From positions 1 through 36,480 of the forward strand of contig NZ_JADQBY010000021.1 in NCBI RefSeq assembly GCF_016278385.1: 36,480 nucleotides of DNA, written 5' to 3'. Position numbers and translations under genes: made by a program. The stretch's first letter is position 1; each line of letters starts with the position of its first letter. The notes beneath the pieces are model-generated. The model saw nothing but the letters and a program-made list of their open reading frames with translations. It searched no databases and was not told the origin of the DNA. Below, in pieces: positions 1 through 8,224 of this stretch. The DNA comes from Methanolobus sp. (GTDB taxonomy: Archaea; Halobacteriota; Methanosarcinia; Methanosarcinales; Methanosarcinaceae).

Positions 1-41
1 ATGTGCAGTCTAACTGTACATGTTTTTAAGGAGGATGTATT

Positions 42-827
42 ATGAAAGCAAACAAGAAAATATCCCTGCAGAGGGATACGCATGCTCAGGTGGGTATTGG
101 TACTCTTATAATCTTTATTGCCATGGTCCTGGTCGCTGCTGTCGCAGCTGCTGTACTTATTCAGACCTCTGGCGTACTACAACAGAAAGCACAGGCAACA
201 GGTAAGCAATCAACCCAGGAAGTATCGTCTAATCTAATGATTAAAAGCATTGAGGGCGTCCGTGCAAAGGATAATGCTACTAGCATAGCAGGAAATGTGT
301 CTCTGCTGAAACTCAACGTAGGTCTGAACGTTGGCAGTTCTCCTGTAGATATCAATCAGGTTGTCATTTCTATAACCGATGGCACTACAACTAATAATCT
401 GGTTTATGGTAATAATGCTAAAACCCATGATGTTATCATGAAAGATTTCCTTACTACAAATAGTGCAGCTCTTAACCTAAAAGCTTTGTTAACAGCTACA
501 CAGGGAACACCTGGTGATAATGCAAAGTACTTCTTCACTGTAGAAAAGATACGCGATGAAGATGGTTCTTTTACTCAGGCAAAACCGATTATGAACACGG
601 GTGACCTTGTAACTCTCTACATCTCTACTGCTGCTGCTGGTGATGCTGGGTTTGACTTGGTAGGTGCAATAGATACGAGTGCCGGATTGGGTGGCAGTGG
701 TCTGGTCATCTCGCCAAGGACTTCAGTGAATATTGTTCTGACTCCTGAGGCTGGTGCTACGACAGTTGCAGCATTTGTAACTCCGTCTTCATACGGTATC
801 AGAGAGAACGTGCAACTTTATCCATAA
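42..827 (+). CDS. flaB: Archaellin (archaeal flagellin) FlaB, first copy
   Basis: This is the structural subunit of the archaellum filament, 261 aa. It starts with a short charged leader followed by the class III (type IV pilin-like) signal: cleavage is expected before QVGIGTL near residue 17, followed by the hydrophobic helix IIFIAMVLVAAVAAAV that forms the filament core. The rest is the surface-exposed beta domain, and the C-terminus (SSYGIRENVQLYP) is almost identical in all three copies here. The start is fixed by an AAGGAGG site 8 bases upstream. It stands apart from the other two copies, with a terminator directly after it. Its promoter lies outside the window. Family assignment is very secure; which copy dominates the filament cannot be told. 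Confidence 0.96.
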   Translation: MKANKKISLQRDTHAQVGIGTLIIFIAMVLVAAVAAAVLIQTSGVLQQKAQATGKQSTQEVSSNLMIKSIEGVRAKDNATSIAGNVSLLKLNVGLNVGSSPVDINQVVISITDGTTTNNLVYGNNAKTHDVIMKDFLTTNSAALNLKALLTATQGTPGDNAKYFFTVEKIRDEDGSFTQAKPIMNTGDLVTLYISTAAAGDAGFDLVGAIDTSAGLGGSGLVISPRTSVNIVLTPEAGATTVAAFVTPSSYGIRENVQLYP

Positions 828-858
828 GGTAATTTTCGCCTTATCTTTTCTTTTTTTT
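824..858 (+). terminator. Intrinsic-type terminator after the first archaellin gene
   Basis: ATAAGG pairs with CCTTAT (824-829 and 839-844), followed within two bases by a T-rich tract that contains eight consecutive T (851-858). The hairpin begins on the stop codon, so flaB1 appears to be transcribed alone. Confidence 0.65.
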
Positions 859-869
859 AATCAATTATT

Positions 870-1300
870 AGATTGAAGTATTCTGTCAGAGGCAATTTTG
901 TTGTAAGATATCTTGCAGTTTAGCTTTTCAAAGGCCAATACAATTCCATAAAAAACTGAAATAAACACTTGATTTTTTGAATTATTTTTGAATTCTGTTT
1001 CTTGCAGGATAGGACATGAATATTTGTTCCATGGGTTAGCATTTTTGGTATCAGGTACAGATTTGCCTAATAGCTTAAAACCAGTATCAATAGACTTTAA
1101 ATATCAATAGAAACCTAGCTTTCAGGAATTATTTTCACTTCTTCCTTATTTTTCCAGGACTACTATTGCTACAATGGGTATTTGAAACCTATTTGAATCA
1201 ATAGCAGTGACATCTATCTGTTTTTCATGCAATAAAACAGTTTTAGTGTTTGTTATACGATCTGCTAAAATAGTAGGATTTTAATCTGGAACAAATGCAT
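870..1300 (-). pseudogene. Decayed DDE transposase remnant
   Basis: The 710-base gap between flaB1 and the next gene has no open frame on either strand. The minus strand, read in several frames, gives pieces that look like an IS4/IS5-type transposase: DVTAIDSNRF near 1215 resembles the first catalytic Asp region, a following piece reads SNSSPGKIRKK, and another reads TGFKLLGKSVPDTKNA, as in the second Asp region. Multiple stops and frameshifts interrupt them. I see nothing recognisable in 1300-1537. The assignment rests on short motifs remembered from the family and is tentative. Confidence 0.35.
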
Positions 1301-1537
1301 TCACTTTCTTTTTGTTTTCTGTGATGGGCAAAACTCAGGGAGTAATGCACTTTAAACGATTAGGTTAAAATAAAATCAAACGTAGGTTTTTCCAAGGGCC
1401 ACTTTCACAGATTATCCATATGGGAAATAGTGCCTGTATATTTTCTATTTGAATATTAACTTTAAAGTCACCTCTGGTACATCTAAAAGGAGGCTATACA
1501 AAACAGAAGCATGTGACTAAAAAGATTGGATAGGGTT

Positions 1538-1900
1538 TTAGGGCATTCTTTCTATTATCTCGCCCATCCTCTTGTTCTTCTTATAGAATGCTGTCGTATC
1601 TTTGAGAAAATGAAATGCTGTCATCCCTTTGTCAGTAATGATATATCCGCCCCTTTTTACTTTCTCGGCCAAGCCTTCAAGCTGAAATATAGTTTTCATT
1701 TTGCTTCCAATACTCCCCTTGTCTGCGAACATGTCTGTGTACTCTCGTATCTCTGAGAACTCTGTAATCCTGCCTTCGTTCTTACCAAGGACTTTGAGTA
1801 TTAGTCTGTATTGTATATCTCCTGGTCCCTGATGTATCCCGAGTGATTGGTAAAATTCAGCAACTTTCTGCTCCAACTTGACATCGATATCTTCAGACAT
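1538..1900 (-). CDS. Small winged-helix DNA-binding protein
   Basis: The product is 120 aa from the ATG at 1900, which has a GAGGAG site upstream; longer in-frame starts exist but lie inside the preceding gene. The layout is a charged N-terminal helix, a central helical segment (FSEIREYTDMFADKGSIGSKMKTIFQLEGL) typical of a helix-turn-helix, and a wing-like stretch KRGGYIITDKGMTAF, the usual end of a winged helix. The start overlaps the end of the 7TM gene upstream by 8 bases (ATGTCTGA), so the two are co-transcribed and probably translationally coupled. It lies between archaellin genes on the opposite strand, so a role in archaellin control is possible but unproven. Confidence 0.75.
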   Translation of the reverse strand: MSEDIDVKLEQKVAEFYQSLGIHQGPGDIQYRLILKVLGKNEGRITEFSEIREYTDMFADKGSIGSKMKTIFQLEGLAEKVKRGGYIITDKGMTAFHFLKDTTAFYKKNKRMGEIIERMP

Positions 1901-2699
1901 TGATATCATTCTCCTCTGCATTACCCTCATCATAGTCTGCTTCTTCATCATTTTCATAGAGCGTATACTCGTATTCTTTTATCCCGAGTTTTTCCTGCAG
2001 AGTCATTGGAGGGAAGTAAGCAAGGAATGCCTGTACTGTGCCGATGAGTACAAAGATCCTGGCTGCAAGTTGCATAGTATCATCAAGCGTGATCATGTCG
2101 GTAAGTATGAAATCGAAGACAAATGAAATAGCTACCAGTGGCAATGCAGTTCTGTAGCGCAGCCTTTTTGGCATACGCTGCAGGAATATGAGGAAAAGCA
2201 GTCCTATTATCATCGCCGTAGGTATCACAAAAAGTCCTATCAGATAGATATTAATTGCGATATCACTATTGATTGTGAACATGGATGTAAGGGGTGTAGT
2301 AGTGGGGCCAATGACTCCGCTGGAATATAATAATATCAAATAGGCTGCACCAAAAAAGACGAAAAGTAACGAGATGTAGCTGCTAATCTTCTGGTCGCCT
2401 ACAATGACATACAGGATAAAAAAGACCAGTGGCACTGAAACGAAAGAGAATGGTAATGAGGCCATATAATACATAGCCAAGTCCAGTTGCTGGTTGCCTA
2501 TGTATGCTGCTATCATCCTTATTGTTGTAGGCAAGTATGTAAAGCCAACAAGCAACCATAAAGTTATGAGGGACCAGAGTGCAGGTCTGCTTTTTTTATT
2601 ATGTTGCGAATCGCTTTGGGAAAGTACCCATGCAAATGCGAATGAAGATATTGTTATTGCAAAACATATCGTTGCATTTAACAGTAATCCTGTGCTCAT
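1893..2699 (-). CDS. Seven-helix membrane protein of unknown function
   Basis: The product is 268 aa with about seven hydrophobic segments (roughly residues 5-27, 41-62, 75-100, 106-126, 148-175, 187-206 and 216-230), ending in a very acidic cytoplasmic tail (ENDEEADYDEGNAEEND). I do not recognise the family. The start has GAGGT upstream and an AT-rich TATA-like box at 2731-2740. It forms an operon with the overlapping winged-helix gene downstream, an arrangement that suggests a membrane sensor/receptor paired with a DNA-binding partner. It is transcribed away from flaB2, and the two promoters share the 165-base gap. Confidence 0.8.
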   Translation of the reverse strand: MSTGLLLNATICFAITISSFAFAWVLSQSDSQHNKKSRPALWSLITLWLLVGFTYLPTTIRMIAAYIGNQQLDLAMYYMASLPFSFVSVPLVFFILYVIVGDQKISSYISLLFVFFGAAYLILLYSSGVIGPTTTPLTSMFTINSDIAINIYLIGLFVIPTAMIIGLLFLIFLQRMPKRLRYRTALPLVAISFVFDFILTDMITLDDTMQLAARIFVLIGTVQAFLAYFPPMTLQEKLGIKEYEYTLYENDEEADYDEGNAEENDINV

Positions 2700-2730
2700 C
2701 TCTTAACCTCATATCTAATTATTTGTTATT

Positions 2731-2740
2731 ATATATTAAT
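2731..2740 (-). promoter_or_regulatory. TATA box of the 7TM/wHTH operon
   Basis: On the minus strand ATTAATATAT lies about 35 bases before the ATG at 2699, which places the expected transcript start about 10 bases upstream of the start codon, so the leader is short but contains GAGGT. Confidence 0.45.
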
Positions 2741-2794
2741 AATCTGATAGTACAAAAAGATGCTGTTTGGTGTTTGACATTTCCAACCAAATGG

Positions 2795-2804
2795 TATATA
2801 TATT
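2795..2804 (+). promoter_or_regulatory. TATA box of the flaB2 operon
   Basis: TATATATATT lies about 65 bases before the flaB2 start. An archaeal transcript would begin near 2825, giving a leader of about 40 bases that carries a strong GAGGAGG ribosome site before the ATG at 2864. Confidence 0.6.
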
Positions 2805-2863
2805 ATTCAATTCTATAATAGTAAAATATCCAAAAGTCGTAGGATATAAGAGGAGGATCGTAC

Positions 2864-3622
2864 ATGAAAGCAAACAAAGCATTTAATTTAAACAAAAATA
2901 CCAGGGCTCAGGTGGGTATTGGTACTCTTATCATATTCATTGCCATGGTACTCGTTGCAGCGGTAGCAGCTGCTGTATTAATTCAGACATCCGGTATACT
3001 GCAGCAGAAAGCGCAGTCCACTGGTAAACAGTCAACCCAGGAAGTATCATCCAATCTGATGATAAAAAATATTGAAGGCATACGTGCAAAAACCGGTTCA
3101 AATCTCTCTGCTACCATTGACCTGCTCAAACTACAGGTAGCCCTTAACGTGGGCAGTTCCCCAGTCGACGTGAATCAGGTAGTTATCTCCATTACAGATG
3201 GTACGATTGCACATAATCTGGTATATGCAGGTAACTCTAAATCATATAGTGCTGTCATGACTGGTTTTGCATCCGGTGGAACCGCTGCAGCTAATCTGAA
3301 CGCATTGCTTACTACTGCTGGTAACCCTGCTCAGTTCTATACCGTGGATAGGATACGTGATGAAGATACTTCGTTCTCCCAGGGTAATCCTGTGATGAAC
3401 ACTGGTGACCTTATAATAGTATATATATCAACAACATCATCCAGTGGGGCTGGTTTTACTACTCTTGGGGCAAGTACAACACCTGTAACCTCAGATATGA
3501 ATCTTGTTCCGAGGACTTTGGTGAACATTGTGCTCACTCCTGAATCAGGTGCGGCAACGGTTGCTGAATTTGTAACTCCATCCTCATACGGAGTTAAGGA
3601 AAACGTACAGTTGTATCCATAA
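2864..3622 (+). CDS. flaB: Archaellin FlaB, second copy
   Basis: This is an archaellum filament subunit of 252 aa. The N-terminal ~65 residues are nearly identical to the first copy (MKANKAFNLNKNTRAQ, then QVGIGTLIIFIAMVLVAA), with cleavage expected before QVGIG. The central domain is about ten residues shorter than in the other copies and differs most in the 140-200 region, which faces outward in filaments. A strong GAGGAGG site supports the start. It is the promoter-proximal gene of a long co-directional run, and a hairpin with a U-run follows it, which should make it the most highly expressed member. Confidence 0.96.
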   Translation: MKANKAFNLNKNTRAQVGIGTLIIFIAMVLVAAVAAAVLIQTSGILQQKAQSTGKQSTQEVSSNLMIKNIEGIRAKTGSNLSATIDLLKLQVALNVGSSPVDVNQVVISITDGTIAHNLVYAGNSKSYSAVMTGFASGGTAAANLNALLTTAGNPAQFYTVDRIRDEDTSFSQGNPVMNTGDLIIVYISTTSSSGAGFTTLGASTTPVTSDMNLVPRTLVNIVLTPESGAATVAEFVTPSSYGVKENVQLYP

Positions 3623-3633
3623 GATGACTTTTT

Positions 3634-3665
3634 GTGTGTAGGAATTCTACACACCATCCTTTTTT
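3634..3665 (+). terminator. Hairpin plus U-run between the second and third archaellin genes
   Basis: GTGTGTAG (3634-3641) and CTACACAC (3647-3654) form a perfect 8-bp stem around GAATT, and six T follow at 3660-3665. The next archaellin starts only 17 bases later without a visible promoter in between, so this is likely a partial terminator that lowers transcription of downstream genes, or an mRNA 3' end processing/stabilising structure. Confidence 0.7.
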
Positions 3666-3681
3666 CCCGGAGATGTTTTTC

Positions 3682-4470
3682 ATGAAGGCAAATAAAAAGA
3701 CCGGAATGTTCGCAGATGCACGGGCTCAGGTGGGTATCGGTACTCTTATCATTTTTATTGCTATGGTGCTTATTGCTACGGTAGCCGCTTCTGTGTTAAT
3801 ACAGACATCTGGTATTCTCCAGCAGCAGGCACAATCGACCGGTAAGCAGGCAACCCAGGAAGTTTCATCTAATCTTGTGATTAAAAATATTGAAGGTACT
3901 CGTGCAAAGAATAATGCTACTGATATGGCAGGCAATATCTCTCTGTTAAAGATACGGGTCGGCCTGAATGTAGGGAGTTCTCCTGTAGATCTTAATCAGT
4001 TAATAGTTACCATCACAGATGGGACTAACACCAACGACCTGCTTTATGCGAAAAATGACAAGACCCATGATTACGGGATGAGTAATTTTTCGTCGGATGC
4101 CACTGCTGCAACTGTTAATCTAGGAGCTTTGCTTAAGGACACGCAGACAACACCTGGTGATAATGCAAAGTATTTTTTCACGGTAAAGAAGATCAGGGAC
4201 GAGGACCTGTCATTTACCCAAAGTAACCCTATTATGAATACCGGGGATCTTGCGATTATCTATGTGTCCACGGTATCTGGTGATGATCTTTCATTTACTA
4301 CAATAGGTGAAGTAAATACTGCTGGTGGGCAGAAGGATTCTAACCTTGATATAGGGCCACGCGCAAGCGTTATTATAGTACTTACGCCTGAGTACGGTGC
4401 AACGACAATGGCAACCTTTTTAGCTCCGTCGTCGTATGGTACTAGGGAAACAGTCCAGCTCTATCCATGA
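3682..4470 (+). CDS. flaB: Archaellin FlaB, third copy
   Basis: This is an archaellum filament subunit of 262 aa. The true start is the ATG at 3682, preceded by GGAGATG; upstream in-frame codons run through the terminator hairpin and are not credible. Leader MKANKKTGMFADARAQ is followed by QVGIGTLIIFIAMVLIATVAA. The C-terminus is SSYGTRETVQLYP. Its insert around residues 115-165 resembles the first copy (TPGDNAKYFFTV) rather than the second. It lies only 33 bases before the next gene, so it links archaellin transcription to the surface-protein and deacetylase genes. Confidence 0.96.
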   Translation: MKANKKTGMFADARAQVGIGTLIIFIAMVLIATVAASVLIQTSGILQQQAQSTGKQATQEVSSNLVIKNIEGTRAKNNATDMAGNISLLKIRVGLNVGSSPVDLNQLIVTITDGTNTNDLLYAKNDKTHDYGMSNFSSDATAATVNLGALLKDTQTTPGDNAKYFFTVKKIRDEDLSFTQSNPIMNTGDLAIIYVSTVSGDDLSFTTIGEVNTAGGQKDSNLDIGPRASVIIVLTPEYGATTMATFLAPSSYGTRETVQLYP

Positions 4471-4503
4471 GTCGGATATTTCTTATATTTTATGAGGGAT
4501 GAT

Positions 4504-5265
4504 ATGAGCAAAAGAACTATCGTTTTACTGTTTATTTTATTATTCTGTTGTTTTGCTGTAAAAGCTTCAGCAGATGTTTCGTTTATCAATAATATTGAAC
4601 TGCATGATAAATCTATCACTTTTACAATACATGAAACATATACATTTGAGGATGCGGTGGGTTTCAGAGCGGATCTGGATGCAGACGACAGTGGAAATGT
4701 AAATGCTTCAGAGGTCGAAGTATACAGGGAAAGCTATCTACTAAATCACAAAGCCCAATTCTTAGAATATGTTCTAATCGATAATAGTTCACTTCCGTTG
4801 GAAATAGATTCTACTGATCTTCAGTTTGAAGGTGCAGAGGGTCTGGTTGATACTTCTCAGTTGAATGTAACAACAATAGTACAATATGGGGCAAATTCTA
4901 CAATTTCCGAAGGAAATCATAGTGTGTGGGTACTCGGTCATCCCCTCATTGACAATATGAGATTCGTTCTCCCTGCTGGTATGGAGTTGGTCTCATATGA
5001 TGGACTTGATAATGCATCACAGTCTGTGCAGGATGGACGTGTGGTACTTGAGGGTGTCAGTGGTATACGTTCCTTTATGTTAGAGGATAAGCCTGCATTC
5101 GAATACGCAGCATATATCACAATGCAGAAAAAGTCCATTTATAAAAACAGCTTTTTCCTACCCCTTCTGATTTTTATTGAGCTGATACTTGCATTAGCAG
5201 CATTATATATATATAGGATTAATAAAATAAACAAGATAAAAAAGCTCAATAATAGTATTCCCTAA
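4504..5265 (+). CDS. Exported membrane-anchored protein with a single EF-hand-like calcium loop
   Basis: The product is 253 aa from the ATG at 4504, chosen because GAGGG sits just upstream; an ATG four codons earlier overlaps that site. A signal peptide (TIVLLFILLFCCFAVKASA) leads into an extracellular domain. Around residues 53-64, DADDSGNVNASE fits the 12-residue EF-hand/dockerin calcium loop (D1, D3, S5, G6, V8, E12). A single helix (LPLLIFIELILALAALYIY) is followed by a Lys-rich cytoplasmic tail. I do not recognise the whole family. Its position directly after archaellins suggests a surface role linked to filament assembly or to sensing outside the cell; this is inference. Confidence 0.8.
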   Translation: MSKRTIVLLFILLFCCFAVKASADVSFINNIELHDKSITFTIHETYTFEDAVGFRADLDADDSGNVNASEVEVYRESYLLNHKAQFLEYVLIDNSSLPLEIDSTDLQFEGAEGLVDTSQLNVTTIVQYGANSTISEGNHSVWVLGHPLIDNMRFVLPAGMELVSYDGLDNASQSVQDGRVVLEGVSGIRSFMLEDKPAFEYAAYITMQKKSIYKNSFFLPLLIFIELILALAALYIYRINKINKIKKLNNSIP

Positions 5266-5290
5266 CCATCTATCTATTTACGGTGCTCAC

Positions 5291-6241
5291 ATGAAATACA
5301 GATCATCCTATATCATTTGTTTTCTTGTTCTTGCGGCTGCTATCTTTCACAGTGGTTGTATTGCCAAATCCCCCGAAGAATCAATCAACTCAACGGTTTT
5401 GGATTTTTTGAACGCTGTCAATGAAGATGATCCTGGTCTGGCTTATTCTCTATATGTCGGTAAGGATTTTCTTGCACCTGCAAGCATCACAATGATATTC
5501 AAGAATAAAGGTATAGGGCCGGGGACTATTACGGGAATCAATACTGTTTCCCAGGAAATAGTCGATAATATTGCTATAGTAAAAGTTGAATGTTCTGTAG
5601 CAACCCTTGACCTTTCCGGAAATGCAAAAACTACCACTGTAATTCCTATTTATTTCAGGTTGCAGGACAGTGAGCTAGGCTGGATCATAACAAGGGTTTC
5701 ATTTAATTCAGAGTTGACATTTGAAAACGTGGAGTTGGTCGACATTGAAGTGGAAAGTACCTCTATTGATCTAATTACTAATAATGCTCCTATCATAACT
5801 GTACTTGCTTTTAGTATGCTTGGTGCAGGACTTTATCTGGATAAGAAAGACAAGGCAAAGAAAAAAGAAAACAGCAGGGTAATGGATGTTTCAGGTGCAA
5901 CTCCCATACAGAAAGAATCCATAGCACAGTATGTGAGATTTGTTCCATCGCAGGATATAACTGTCGGAAAAGCTGCAAGTGTGGATGTATGGGTGAAGAA
6001 TTTTACACAAGAACCTTACGTGAATTTTGCAATCAAAGCTAAATTTGGGACTACACTTGAAGCGGAAAAGATCAATCTTTTCTTTGATACTATTGCTCCA
6101 GGTGAGACTATAAAAAGAACATGGATTGTAACAGCTAAAGTTTCTGGCTGGGCGTCTATTGAAGAGCCAACGGTTGTCTTTGATTTTATGAATACAAAGT
6201 ACATTGGTGTACTTGATCCTGTGTGGTTGCAGGTTCAATAA
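5291..6241 (+). CDS. Predicted lipoprotein with two domains split by a membrane helix
   Basis: The product is 316 aa. The N-terminus has a lipobox (FHSGC, Cys near residue 23). Residues ~30-150 (SPEESINSTVLDFLNAVNE, then alternating strands) look like an NTF2/DUF4878-type fold. A hydrophobic helix (ITVLAFSMLGAGLYL, about 172-186) is followed by a strongly basic stretch KKDKAKKKENSR and then a ~110-residue beta-rich domain with VWVKNF and APGETIKRTW, as in CARDB/Ig-like adhesion modules. By the positive-inside rule the last domain would be cytoplasmic, which is odd for that fold. It lies 25 bases after the calcium-loop protein and 18 before the deacetylase. Function unknown. Confidence 0.78.
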   Translation: MKYRSSYIICFLVLAAAIFHSGCIAKSPEESINSTVLDFLNAVNEDDPGLAYSLYVGKDFLAPASITMIFKNKGIGPGTITGINTVSQEIVDNIAIVKVECSVATLDLSGNAKTTTVIPIYFRLQDSELGWIITRVSFNSELTFENVELVDIEVESTSIDLITNNAPIITVLAFSMLGAGLYLDKKDKAKKKENSRVMDVSGATPIQKESIAQYVRFVPSQDITVGKAASVDVWVKNFTQEPYVNFAIKAKFGTTLEAEKINLFFDTIAPGETIKRTWIVTAKVSGWASIEEPTVVFDFMNTKYIGVLDPVWLQVQ

Positions 6242-6259
6242 GATTTGCAGGTGAAATTG

Positions 6260-8224
6260 GTGTCATCGGATAATAACGAGGTAGCGGAATCTTCTAAAAA
6301 GGAATCCTCAGATATAATGAAAAAGTTGAATGATGCTTTTTCATCTTATCTTGATGGAAAAGAAACAACAAGTACCGAAGGTGATTCATCTGAAGATGGT
6401 TCTCTTCTGGAACTGGTACGTTCTGGTATAATTGAAAAGCAAAAACAAGTTATGGAAGTTATTCCTGGGGTTGATGCCACAAATACTCCTGTTGAAGAGC
6501 TTAATGAAGATGAAGTTGAAACGTTGCTAGTTTCTGATGTGGATGAAACAGAAATCAATGCAATAATTCCAGATGTTTTATCAGGTGTTTTTGATGATTT
6601 CCAGTATCAGTCCGTTGAAATTGAAATAGCTGAAACAAAAGACGATGCAGGGGAAAAAGAAAGCATCTCTCATTATTCTACAAGTGTGACTGAGATTTTG
6701 AAAAAGAATCCAAACGTATCGGACAAGCCAGTTTCAACTGATAAAAAGGATAACTTGCTTGTCGCTTCGTTACATGCAAAGGATAACCTTTCTTTAAAAG
6801 ACTCTGTACCTAAGCTGAAGCCAAAGGACAGTTTGGATTCTGATTATATAGTTGTATCCAGGGCCTTTATAAAAAAGCCATTAGAACCTGCAAAACCAAA
6901 ACCTGAGCCTAAGGGACTGACAAACAGTCATGATACTGCGAAAAAAGAATCATCATCTTCTACTTTACTTTCTGAAGTGCCATCTGGAACTTCCGGGGTA
7001 AAGGAAGTAAAAAAGGTTGAAAGTACTAAACCTTTACAATCCAAAAGCACTCAAAAAGTTCCACAATCTCCTGTTATTTCAAAAAATGTAAAGAAACATA
7101 AGGTTCCAGAGAAGGCTGGCATCAATGATTCCGATAAACCTGTAAATATTGCATTTCTTTATAACAAAGATCATACAAGTCATGACGCTGCTTCTTTATC
7201 CTTAACTACTCATGAGAGACCTGAGCGTCTTATTAAAGCTATGTGGTATCTGGAGAAAAATAAGGTTTTTGAAGATGGTACATGCATTCTGACCGATAAA
7301 TTTGAGATGGCTGATGAAGCCGACCTTTTAAGAGTACATGAAGAATCATATATCTCATTTGTCCGTTCCTATGCTAGTGCAGGGGGAGGTTTTTTGGGCG
7401 ATAGTACTTATATGACCAAGACTTCCTTCGATATCGCAAAGATGGCGGCGGGAGCAGCCATAAGAGCAGGCGATATGGTTGTGGATAAGGAATTTTCACA
7501 TGCTTTTGTGCTTGCACGTCCTCCAGGTCATCATGCAAGTTCGCAGAAATATGGTGGCTTCTGTCTTTTCAACAATGCTGCTGTCCTTGCAAGACATCTG
7601 CAAAAACGCAGGAATGTGGGCAAAATACTGATACTTGATTGGGATGCACATGCAGGCGATGGTACAATGGAGATATTTTATGAAGATCCCACCGTTATGT
7701 TTATGTCTCTTCACAGAGATCCTCATGGTTTTTATCCTCGCAAGGGCTTCAGTACGCAGATAGGGGAAAAATCAGGTAAAGGGTATACTATAAACGTTGA
7801 AATGCCAGAGGGTGCAGGTAACGAAGAATATATGATGGCTTTCGATGAGGCTATTCTGCCTCTTATCCGTCATTTTGCCCCTGAGGTGATTATATTCAGT
7901 TGTGGATTTGATGCGTATTACCGGGAAAAAAATATAGGTTTGACTTTAGATTCTGATGGTTATCATCATATGACATCAAAAGTGCTCTCAGTATTTAACG
8001 GTCCAATGGTTTTCCTTATGGAAGGTGGTTATCATGATTTCAATGGGCAGTTATGTCATAGTGTGCTTAATGCTCTTCATGGAAAGCCAAATCCTGTAAG
8101 TGATCGCCAGGAAATCTCGAGTTATAAGCAGAATCTTAAAAAGCAAATATTCGCAGATACTCAGAAAAAAGTAGAGGAATCGAAAAAGACTAACCCGGTG
8201 CTTTCTTCACAGGTGTCCGGATGA
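6260..8224 (+). CDS. Histone-deacetylase-family hydrolase with a long disordered N-terminal region
   Basis: This is a zinc-dependent deacetylase of the HDAC/AcuC/acetylpolyamine amidohydrolase superfamily, which removes acetyl groups from lysine or small amines. The start GTG at 6260 is preferred because AGGTGA lies 5 bases upstream. Numbered from there, residues 1-290 are low-complexity and rich in Ser, Lys and Glu. The catalytic domain follows, with PPGHHA (H424, H425), zinc ligands in DWDAH (D462, H464), CGFDAY (D551) and the catalytic Tyr in EGGYH (Y591). All key residues are present. The tail is far longer than in usual archaeal homologues (~340-370 aa). It overlaps the next deacetylase by ATGA, so the pair is translationally coupled. 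Substrate unknown. Confidence 0.92.
   Translation: MSSDNNEVAESSKKESSDIMKKLNDAFSSYLDGKETTSTEGDSSEDGSLLELVRSGIIEKQKQVMEVIPGVDATNTPVEELNEDEVETLLVSDVDETEINAIIPDVLSGVFDDFQYQSVEIEIAETKDDAGEKESISHYSTSVTEILKKNPNVSDKPVSTDKKDNLLVASLHAKDNLSLKDSVPKLKPKDSLDSDYIVVSRAFIKKPLEPAKPKPEPKGLTNSHDTAKKESSSSTLLSEVPSGTSGVKEVKKVESTKPLQSKSTQKVPQSPVISKNVKKHKVPEKAGINDSDKPVNIAFLYNKDHTSHDAASLSLTTHERPERLIKAMWYLEKNKVFEDGTCILTDKFEMADEADLLRVHEESYISFVRSYASAGGGFLGDSTYMTKTSFDIAKMAAGAAIRAGDMVVDKEFSHAFVLARPPGHHASSQKYGGFCLFNNAAVLARHLQKRRNVGKILILDWDAHAGDGTMEIFYEDPTVMFMSLHRDPHGFYPRKGFSTQIGEKSGKGYTINVEMPEGAGNEEYMMAFDEAILPLIRHFAPEVIIFSCGFDAYYREKNIGLTLDSDGYHHMTSKVLSVFNGPMVFLMEGGYHDFNGQLCHSVLNALHGKPNPVSDRQEISSYKQNLKKQIFADTQKKVEESKKTNPVLSSQVSG

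Noticed and set aside
3634-3681. N-terminal extension of the third archaellin
   Set aside because: The extra codons lie in a terminator hairpin, and the leader MKANKK at 3682 matches the other two archaellins.
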